From Gammaproteobacteria bacterium (GTDB lineage: Bacteria; Pseudomonadota; Gammaproteobacteria; Competibacterales; Competibacteraceae), in contig JAIFNF010000070.1 in the NCBI GenBank assembly GCA_020047885.1, positions 1 through 5,311 on the forward strand: a stretch of DNA of 5,311 nucleotides, written 5' to 3'. The notes beneath the pieces are model-generated. The model ran no database searches and was not told the origin of the DNA. It saw nothing but the letters and a program-made list of their open reading frames with translations. Shown in pieces: positions 1-4,637 of this stretch (the stretch's first letter is position 1; each line of letters starts with the position of its first letter). The translations under genes and the position numbers were made by a program.

Positions 1-542
1 TCGCCAAGAGCGGCGTCAAGGTCAGTATGCTGGCCTTCCTGATCAAGGCGGTGGCGGCGACGCTGAAGAAATTCCCCGAGTTCAACGCCTCCCTGGACGG
101 CGATAATCTGATTCTCAAGCAGTATTACCACATCGGTTTCGCTGCCGACACGCCCATCGGGCTGGTGGTGCCGGTGATTCGGAACGCCGACCAGAAAGGC
201 ATCGTCGAGATTGCCCGGGAAACCGGTGAATTCGCCAAACTGGCGCGTGAAGGCAAGTTGAAACCCGACCAGATGCAGGGCGGCACGTTTACCATTTCCA
301 GCCTCGGCGGCATCGGCGGCACGTTCTTCACGCCGATCATCAACGCCCCGGAAGTGGCGATTCTCGGCGTCTGCAAATCAGCCTGGAAGCAGGTCTCCAC
401 CGATGGCCAACAATGGACATCACGGCTCATTCTGCCGCTGTCGCTCTCCTACGATCACCGCGTCATCGACGGCGCGAGTGCGGCTCGATTCAACGTCCAT
501 TTCGCCCACCTGCTCGCCGACATGCGGCGCGTCCTGATTTAA
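1..542 (+). CDS. aceF: Pyruvate dehydrogenase E2 (dihydrolipoamide acetyltransferase), C-terminal part, 5' end outside window
   Basis: This is the C-terminal catalytic domain of a 2-oxoacid dehydrogenase acyltransferase, read from base 3 and giving 179 visible residues before the TAA at 540-542. It transfers the acetyl group from lipoyl-lysine to CoA and forms the core of the cytoplasmic PDH complex. The active-site motif DHRVIDGA is at 453-476, with the catalytic His codon at 456-458 and the Asp four residues later. Other family stretches are FPEFNASL, IGLVVPVIRN, FTISSLGGIGGT and the ending DMRRVLI, close to the end of E. coli AceF. DHRVIDGA, rather than the DHRLIDG form common in SucB, together with the adjacent lipoyl-fused E3 favours PDH over 2-oxoglutarate dehydrogenase. 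The ATG at 27 is internal, because coding continues upstream to the window edge. The lipoyl domains, linkers and E3-binding domain lie outside the window. The family assignment is very secure and the PDH substrate call is strong. Confidence 0.95.
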   Translation, partial: AKSGVKVSMLAFLIKAVAATLKKFPEFNASLDGDNLILKQYYHIGFAADTPIGLVVPVIRNADQKGIVEIARETGEFAKLAREGKLKPDQMQGGTFTISSLGGIGGTFFTPIINAPEVAILGVCKSAWKQVSTDGQQWTSRLILPLSLSYDHRVIDGASAARFNVHFAHLLADMRRVLI

Positions 543-546
543 GGAG
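541..546 (+). promoter_or_regulatory. Shine-Dalgarno AAGGAG for lpdA, overlapping the aceF stop
   Basis: AAGGAG begins at the second base of the aceF stop codon (TAA, 540-542) and lies nine bases before the lpdA ATG at 556. Ribosomes finishing aceF would sit directly on the lpdA initiation site, so translational coupling of E2 and E3 is likely. The overlap is seen directly; the coupling is inferred. Confidence 0.85.
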
Positions 547-555
547 TTAGCAACC

Positions 556-2328
556 ATGGCTCAACTGGTCGAAGTGAAAGTCCCGGATATTGGCGATTTC
601 AAGGACGTGCCGGTCATCGAAATCCTGGTCAAGCCGGGCGATGTCGTCAAGGCGGAAGATGCGCTGATTATGCTGGAATCCGACAAAGCCACGCTGGACG
701 TCCCCTCGCCGGGCGCGGGCGTCGTTCGCGAAATCAAGGTCAAGGTCGGCGACCAGCTCTCCGAAGGTTCGCTGATTCTGACGCTGGACGCCGCCGACGC
801 CATGCAGACGATCACCCCGGCGGCAGCACCGCCCCCCCCACCGACTGCTGCGCCGGTAGCTTCTCCGGCGACAGATGCCTATACCGGCAGCGTCGATGTG
901 GATTGTGAAATGCTGGTGCTGGGCGCGGGACCGGGTGGTTATTCCGCGGCGTTCCGGTCTGCCGATCTGGGCATGAAAACGGTGCTGGTGGAACGTTACG
1001 CCACGCTGGGCGGCGTGTGCCTGAATGTCGGCTGCATCCCGTCCAAGGCGTTGTTGCATACCGCAGCCGTGGTGGACGAAGCGAAGGCTCTGGCGCACCA
1101 CGGCATTGAATTTGGCTCGCCCCAAATCAATCTCGATAAGTTGCGCGGCTTCAAGGACGGCGTCGTGAAGAAGTTGACCGGCGGACTGGCAGGCATGGCC
1201 AAGGCACGCAAGGTTGAAGTCGTGCGTGGCGTGGGCCGGTTCCTCGATCCGCATCATCTGGAAGTGGCGCTGACTGAGGGCAATGGTCAGGATCTAACCG
1301 GGGCGAAAAAGGTGATTCGCTTCCAGAAGGCGATCATTGCCGCCGGGTCGCAGGCGGTGAAACTGCCGTTCATGCCGGAGGATCCCCGCGTCATCGACTC
1401 CACCGGCGCACTTCAGTTGACCGACATCCCGAAACGGATGCTGGTGGTCGGTGCCGGCATCATCGGCATGGAAATGGCGACGGTCTACTCCACCCTGGGG
1501 GCGCGGATTGACGTGGTGGAAATGCTCGACAGCATGATGGTGGGCGCGGATCGGGATTTGGTGAAAGTGTGGGAGAAAGTGAACGCTCCCCGCTTCGATA
1601 CCATTATGTTGAAAACCAAAACCGTATCCGCCGAAGCGACGCCCGAGGGTATCCGGGTCAGCTTTGAAGGTGAAAAAGCGCCGAAGGAACCGCAGGTTTA
1701 CGACCGGGTGCTGATGGCGGTGGGGCGCAGTCCCAATGGCGGCAAGCTTGACGCCGACAAGGCGGGCGTCACCGTGACTGACCGGGGATTCATTCCGGTG
1801 GATCGCCAGATGCGCACCAATGTCGCCCACATCTTCGCGATTGGCGACTTGGTCGGTCAGCCGATGCTGGCGCACAAGGCGGTGCATGAAGCGCATGTCG
1901 CGGCGGAAGCGGCGGCGGGGCATCCAGCCTTCTTCGATGCCCGCCAGATTCCGGGAGTCGCCTACACTGATCCGGAGATTGCCTGGGCGGGTAAAACCGA
2001 GGAGCAGTGCAAAGCCGAGGGCATCAAATACCGTAAAGCGGTATTCCCATGGGCGGCGTCAGGTCGCGCTATCGCCAATGGCCGTGACGAGGGCTTCACC
2101 AAGATGCTGTTCGACGAAGCGACGCATCGCTGCATCGGCGGCGGCATTGTCGGGACGCACGCGGGCGATCTGATTGGCGAAGTCTGTCTGGCGGTGGAAA
2201 TGGGCTGCGATCCGGTGGATATCGGCAAGACTATTCATCCGCACCCCACATTGGGCGAATCCATTGGCATGGCCGCCGAAGTGTTTGAAGGCGTCTGCAC
2301 GGATTTACCGCCGGTCCGCAAGCGGTAA
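556..2328 (+). CDS. lpdA: Dihydrolipoamide dehydrogenase (E3) with N-terminal lipoyl domain
   Basis: A complete 590-residue flavoprotein that reoxidises dihydrolipoamide with NAD+ as the E3 subunit of PDH. Residues 1-80 are a lipoyl domain with the lipoylation site Lys44 in ESDKAT. Residues 81-112 are an Ala/Pro-rich linker with a PPPPP run. The E3 part starts near 115: GAGPGG (123-128) binds FAD, the redox disulfide is Cys155/Cys160 in CLNVGC, GAGIIG (299-304) binds NAD, FAIGD (427-431) is the second FAD contact, and His563/Glu568 in HPTLGE are the catalytic pair. All key residues are intact. Plain E3 enzymes have about 470 residues; the excess is the lipoyl domain and linker, an arrangement known from Neisseria P64k and Ralstonia PdhL. 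The start is fixed by AAGGAG at 541-546. It follows aceF with a 13-bp gap, which fits an aceE-aceF-lpd operon. Confidence 0.97.
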   Translation: MAQLVEVKVPDIGDFKDVPVIEILVKPGDVVKAEDALIMLESDKATLDVPSPGAGVVREIKVKVGDQLSEGSLILTLDAADAMQTITPAAAPPPPPTAAPVASPATDAYTGSVDVDCEMLVLGAGPGGYSAAFRSADLGMKTVLVERYATLGGVCLNVGCIPSKALLHTAAVVDEAKALAHHGIEFGSPQINLDKLRGFKDGVVKKLTGGLAGMAKARKVEVVRGVGRFLDPHHLEVALTEGNGQDLTGAKKVIRFQKAIIAAGSQAVKLPFMPEDPRVIDSTGALQLTDIPKRMLVVGAGIIGMEMATVYSTLGARIDVVEMLDSMMVGADRDLVKVWEKVNAPRFDTIMLKTKTVSAEATPEGIRVSFEGEKAPKEPQVYDRVLMAVGRSPNGGKLDADKAGVTVTDRGFIPVDRQMRTNVAHIFAIGDLVGQPMLAHKAVHEAHVAAEAAAGHPAFFDARQIPGVAYTDPEIAWAGKTEEQCKAEGIKYRKAVFPWAASGRAIANGRDEGFTKMLFDEATHRCIGGGIVGTHAGDLIGEVCLAVEMGCDPVDIGKTIHPHPTLGESIGMAAEVFEGVCTDLPPVRKR

Positions 2329-2341
2329 TCGCCCTGGCCGC

Positions 2342-3277
2342 ATGAAAACGGATCAAGCGATTTATCAATTCATGGCGACCGGTGCCGAAGCGTTCCGGGT
2401 GCTGACCGGAGGGCTGACCTTGCCAGGACCGTACCGTTTCCGCTCCCTGACCCTCAAAGCCCTGGAACGGCGTATCGATGGGGTTTTCGAACCCGAGGGT
2501 CACACCGGACCGGTTTATGTTGTCGAATTTCAGGGTCAGTTTGCCCAGACCGCTTGGTACAACCTGATGGCCAAGGTCAGCCTCTATGGCGAAGCTCACC
2601 CCGAACAGGATGTGCGCGGTATTCTGGTTTTTCTGAACGCCGCTCTCGACCCCCACCATCCGGCGGGCATCAGCGATCAGCCGGGTGGTCCCTTTCAGGC
2701 GGTGTACCTGGATCGGTTTCTCCCGGAATGGCTGGCACGTGAACCGGATAACCCCTATCTGGCGGTCTTTGCGCCGTTGGTACTGCCTGCCGAGCCGGAA
2801 CTGCGCCAGCAAGCCCCGCGACTATGGCAGGCGATTCAGCAGGCTCCGCTGGAGCCGGATACGCGGGAGGCTCTCGCGGAGATTCTGGCCTTCTGGATGT
2901 TCGAACGATTCAAGTCACTCACCAAAAAGGAGATCTGGACTATGTTGCAAGTCTTGACCCCATTAGAGCAAACCCGGGCTTATCAAGAGATCTTTGCCGA
3001 GGGAGAGGCCCGTGGCGAGATCCGTGGCGAGGCCCGTGGCGAGATCCGTGGCGAGGCCCGTGGCGAGGCCCGCGGTGAGGCCCGTGGCGAGGCCCGTGGC
3101 GAAGCCCGTGGCCGGGCTGAAATCCTCAAACGCCTGCTGACCCGTCGTTTCGGTCCCCTGCCCGACACGGTTATGCAGCGACTCAACGCGGCCTCTATCG
3201 AACAACTCGATCTCTGGTTTGATCGCGCCCTAGACGCTAACAGCCTAGCAAGCGCGCTGGATGACCTGAAGCACTGA
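2342..3277 (+). CDS. Rpn-family PD-(D/E)XK nuclease (DUF2887-like core, GEAR repeat, DUF4351-like tail)
   Basis: A 311-residue protein resembling the Rpn/YhgA-like 'recombination-promoting nuclease/putative transposase' family. Its members are DNA endonucleases, some linked to anti-phage defence. Residues 1-125 resemble DUF2887, with YRFRSLTLK (31-39), RIDGVF (44-49) carrying the probable metal-binding Asp46, and VEFQGQ (61-66) carrying Glu62 and Gln64 as an E-x-Q form of the PD-(D/E)XK site. Residues 125-215 are a helical middle part. Residues 221-256 are nine GEAR/GEIR tetrapeptides, probably a charged helix. Residues 260-311 (LLTRRFGPLP, then ASIEQLDLW) resemble DUF4351. The reading frame stays open upstream into lpdA, but that part is a shadow of lpdA, and the first ATG after the lpdA stop (2342) fits the family N-terminus. 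The start has no clear Shine-Dalgarno and lies 13 bp after lpdA, so it probably depends on read-through or coupling. The family call is from memory of motifs; cleavage activity is inferred. Confidence 0.85.
   Translation: MKTDQAIYQFMATGAEAFRVLTGGLTLPGPYRFRSLTLKALERRIDGVFEPEGHTGPVYVVEFQGQFAQTAWYNLMAKVSLYGEAHPEQDVRGILVFLNAALDPHHPAGISDQPGGPFQAVYLDRFLPEWLAREPDNPYLAVFAPLVLPAEPELRQQAPRLWQAIQQAPLEPDTREALAEILAFWMFERFKSLTKKEIWTMLQVLTPLEQTRAYQEIFAEGEARGEIRGEARGEIRGEARGEARGEARGEARGEARGRAEILKRLLTRRFGPLPDTVMQRLNAASIEQLDLWFDRALDANSLASALDDLKH
2927..2932 (+). promoter_or_regulatory. Internal Shine-Dalgarno AAGGAG inside the Rpn gene
   Basis: AAGGAG ends nine bases before an in-frame ATG at 2942-2944 (residue Met201). 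It matches the lpdA ribosome site in both sequence and spacing, while the full-length Rpn start at 2342 has nothing comparable. In the Rpn frame these bases fall in the codons for the KKEI stretch (195-198), so chance codon choice could also produce the motif. Confidence 0.6.
2942..3277 (+). CDS. Predicted intragenic small protein from the Rpn C-terminus (RpnS-type antitoxin candidate)
   Basis: Initiation at the internal ATG would give a 111-residue protein identical to residues 201-311 of the nuclease. It has a short N-terminal lead (MLQVLTPLEQTRAYQEIFAE), the whole nine-unit GEAR/GEIR repeat and the DUF4351-like tail, and no nuclease residues. The ATG falls at the junction between the catalytic and helical part and the repeat, a natural domain boundary. 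In E. coli, Rpn genes are reported to make such internally started C-terminal proteins, which block the toxicity of the full-length protein. By analogy this one could pair with the full-length Rpn through the shared tail. What is seen is the frame, start codon and ribosome site; the antitoxin role is inferred. The alternative is that Met201 is an ordinary internal methionine. Confidence 0.5.
   Translation: MLQVLTPLEQTRAYQEIFAEGEARGEIRGEARGEIRGEARGEARGEARGEARGEARGRAEILKRLLTRRFGPLPDTVMQRLNAASIEQLDLWFDRALDANSLASALDDLKH
3002..3109 (+). repeat. In-frame 12-bp tandem repeat (nine GEAR/GEIR units)
   Basis: Nine consecutive 12-bp units of the form GGCGAGGCCCGT encode GEAR, with GEIR (GAGATCCGT) in units 2 and 4. 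The first four units therefore form two copies of a 24-bp GEAR-GEIR repeat, followed by five GEAR units. Unit edges are slightly diverged (gga in unit 1; cgc/ggt around units 6-7; gaa in unit 9). Copy-number change by slippage or recombination would keep the frame and lengthen or shorten a charged Glu/Arg helix. Confidence 0.95.
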
Positions 3278-3296
3278 AACCGCAATTCTCAAACGA

Positions 3297-3318
3297 TGGC
3301 GGGCGCAGTCGCCCGCCA
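3297..3318 (+). terminator. GC-rich hairpin between Rpn and the mutarotase gene, no T tract
   Basis: A perfect 9-bp stem, TGGCGGGCG paired with CGCCCGCCA, around the loop CAGT, 19 bases after the Rpn stop. There is no run of T after it, so it is not a typical intrinsic terminator. It could be a weak terminator, a 3'-end mRNA stabiliser or a REP-like unit. It ends ten bases before the ribosome site of the next gene. Confidence 0.45.
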
Positions 3319-3327
3319 GGCCCGCAT

Positions 3328-3333
3328 AGGAAA
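3328..3333 (+). promoter_or_regulatory. Ribosome binding site AGGAAA supporting a TTG start
   Basis: AGGAAA, with its AGG core nine bases before TTG at 3340, decides the start of the mutarotase. The frame is closed upstream by TGA at 3262-3264, and I find no in-frame ATG or GTG between that stop and 3340. The nearest ATG (3296) is in another frame. Confidence 0.55.
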
Positions 3334-3339
3334 CGGCTC

Positions 3340-4200
3340 TTGGACGCTTCTCCGCATCCGCTTTTTACCCTCGCGCCAGGGCGTGGCGATTTGCCCAGGC
3401 TAACGCTGACTGCGCCGGATGGTGCGCGAGCCGAAATCTATCTCCACGGTGCGCAGGTGACTTCATGGGTTCCCGCAGGCGGTCAGGAACGCCTGTTTCT
3501 GAGCGAGGCTTCCCGGTTTTGCACCGGCTTCCCCATCAGCGGCGGTATCCCGGTCGCGTTCCCGCAATTCGGCATTTTCGGGTCGTTACCCCTGCATGGG
3601 CTGGCGCGTCTGATGTCGTGGGAATTCGCGGGCGCGGACGTCGTCAACGGGCAGGCGTTCGCAACCTTCCGCTTGTGCGATACCGGGGACAGTCGGCGGC
3701 TGTGGGCGCATACGTTTCTCGCCGAACTGACCGTGTTGATGGGCAGGAACCGGTTGGCGGTGACGCTCACGGTGACCAATACCGACGCCCAGTCGTTCAC
3801 CTTCACCACCGGACTGCATACTTATCTGGCGGTCGCTGACCTCGCGGCCACTCGTATTGAAGGGCTGACCGGTCGGCGTTATCGCGATGCTGCCGCCGGT
3901 TGGACTGACCATGATCAGGCAGCTCCGCACGTTGACTTTACGGGTGAAGTAAACCGGATTTACTTTGAGGCTCCGGCGGAAACGCGCCTGATTGAACCCG
4001 GCCAGACCACCCGTATTCAAGCGACTGGCTTTGCGGATGCGGTGGTGTGGAATCCGGCTCAGGATAAATGTGCGGCCATGCCCGATCTGAAAGCGGATGA
4101 TTATCAGCGGTTTGTCTGTGTGGAGGCGGTGACGGTCGGGTCGCCGGTCACGCTGACGCCCGGTGAACGCTGGCAGGGTTCGCAACAGTTGGTGGTTTGA
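3340..4200 (+). CDS. D-hexose-6-phosphate mutarotase (YeaD-type aldose-1-epimerase family)
   Basis: A complete 286-residue protein of the galactose mutarotase-like fold, closest to the YeaD/YMR099c group. That group interconverts alpha and beta anomers of hexose 6-phosphates such as glucose 6-phosphate in the cytoplasm. Family landmarks are HGAQVTSW (36-43), GGIPVAFPQFG (68-78), HGLAR (86-90), LHTYLAV (159-165), FADAVVWNP (231-239) and RFVCVEA (257-263). By analogy with the yeast enzyme, His160 and Glu262 are the likely catalytic pair. Length is normal for the family and there is no signal peptide. It starts at TTG with an AGGAAA ribosome site. It lies 62 bp behind the Rpn gene and a hairpin, so it may be read from the same transcript or from its own promoter; no convincing promoter is seen. 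The exact sugar substrate cannot be read from the sequence. Confidence 0.92.
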   Translation: MDASPHPLFTLAPGRGDLPRLTLTAPDGARAEIYLHGAQVTSWVPAGGQERLFLSEASRFCTGFPISGGIPVAFPQFGIFGSLPLHGLARLMSWEFAGADVVNGQAFATFRLCDTGDSRRLWAHTFLAELTVLMGRNRLAVTLTVTNTDAQSFTFTTGLHTYLAVADLAATRIEGLTGRRYRDAAAGWTDHDQAAPHVDFTGEVNRIYFEAPAETRLIEPGQTTRIQATGFADAVVWNPAQDKCAAMPDLKADDYQRFVCVEAVTVGSPVTLTPGERWQGSQQLVV

Positions 4201-4409
4201 GATCGATTGGCGGGTCTGCGAGCATCACCCAAGTGCAAGTGGAGATCGCCGTCGATTCCGTTTCGATCATGTGAACCCACTCGATCAGGCGGATAAATAA
4301 TTGAATTTAATATTAAATATGTAATTGATATATTGTCGTTCTCTGTACATGACAAAAAAATAACTATTTGAAATTGTAGTATAATAAGCTTTTAAACTAA
4401 GGAACTCCC
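4201..4409. other. Intergenic region with an abrupt shift from GC-rich to AT-rich DNA
   Basis: No recognisable gene or RNA. Up to about 4290 the base composition resembles the chromosome. From about 4291 it becomes strongly AT-rich and contains a perfect 14-bp palindrome, ATTTAATATTAAAT (4305-4318), and a TATAAT box. The change probably marks the left edge of a foreign insertion whose transposase stub begins at 4410. No clear intrinsic terminator is seen after the mutarotase gene. Confidence 0.6.
4380..4385 (+). promoter_or_regulatory. Candidate -10 box (TATAAT) for the transposase stub
   Basis: A perfect TATAAT lies 24 bases before the ATG at 4410, in a suitable place for a short leader. 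No good -35 hexamer sits 16-18 bases upstream; the closest alternatives (ATGACA at 4349, TTGAAA at 4368) have the wrong spacing. In AT-rich DNA such a box may arise by chance. Confidence 0.3.
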
Positions 4410-4556
4410 ATGCAATCTATCCAAGAACTGACCAAGTTGTTAAATTTACATTTCAACCGGAACAAAGCAAGAATGGATTGCTTTGTCGGTCTACTGATTG
4501 GGTTGCTCAAGTTGAGAGCAGTCAATTTGACCGAGTTATACTACCCACCGTCATAA
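4410..4556 (+). pseudogene. IS4-type transposase, N-terminal remnant (48 codons)
   Basis: ATG at 4410 has AAGGAA five bases upstream (4399-4404) and opens a 48-codon frame ending at TAA 4554-4556. Residues 1-43 (MQSIQELTKLLNLHFNRNKA, then RMDCFVGLLIGLLKLRAVNLTEL) match my recollection of the N-terminus of IS4-like transposases, in which a conserved 'VNLTE' segment precedes the catalytic DDE domain. After that the match stops: YYPPS and the stop replace the expected continuation, so some 300 or more residues, including the whole catalytic core, are gone. The start signals look intact, so a short peptide might still be made, but it cannot transpose. The AT-rich 110 bp upstream is probably the old left end of the element. 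Family subgroup and termini cannot be fixed from this stub. Confidence 0.7.
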
Positions 4557-4570
4557 CTTGACCGTTTGAA

Positions 4571-4626
4571 CCGCCAAGGTCGCCAAGCGTCTTCGCTGGT
4601 TTTGATCTGCGTTCATCTGCGGATCA
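4571..4626. repeat. Short intergenic repeat made of CGCCAAG and ATCTGCG doublets
   Basis: Two direct doublets lie side by side: CGCCAAG at 4572-4578 and 4581-4587 (period 9), and ATCTGCG at 4605-4611 and 4615-4621 (period 10). TGATC/GATCA (4603-4607, 4622-4626) frames the second doublet as an inverted pair. Between them, AGCG-TCTT-CGCT followed by GGTTTT forms a small terminator-like hairpin. The combination of 'CCGCCAAG..CGCCAAG' and 'CTGCGTTCATCTGCGG' resembles an intergenic sequence I recall from many environmental bacterial genomes. That recollection is not proof of a dispersed repeat. Confidence 0.45.
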
Positions 4627-4637
4627 CAATGTTCAGT

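Noticed and set aside
547..1257. Long minus-strand open frame of 236 codons
   Set aside because: It lies wholly antisense to the well-supported lpdA and its start of translation, and its His/Arg-rich composition is typical of the antisense shadow of a GC-rich gene.
2174..2341. Upstream extension of the Rpn reading frame into lpdA
   Set aside because: The extra 56 codons overlap the essential C-terminus of LpdA, have no family similarity, and precede a good ATG placed just after the lpdA stop.
3002..3109. CRISPR-like array
   Set aside because: The units are 12 bp, contiguous and in frame, with no spacers.
2963..3285. Two minus-strand frames through the GEAR repeat
   Set aside because: They owe their length to the 12-bp periodicity, which keeps several frames free of stops; their repeated peptides only mirror the repeat.
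4104..4355. Minus-strand open frame of 83 codons across the mutarotase 3' end
   Set aside because: It has no recognisable motif, no ribosome site noted, spans the composition break and overlaps a real gene.
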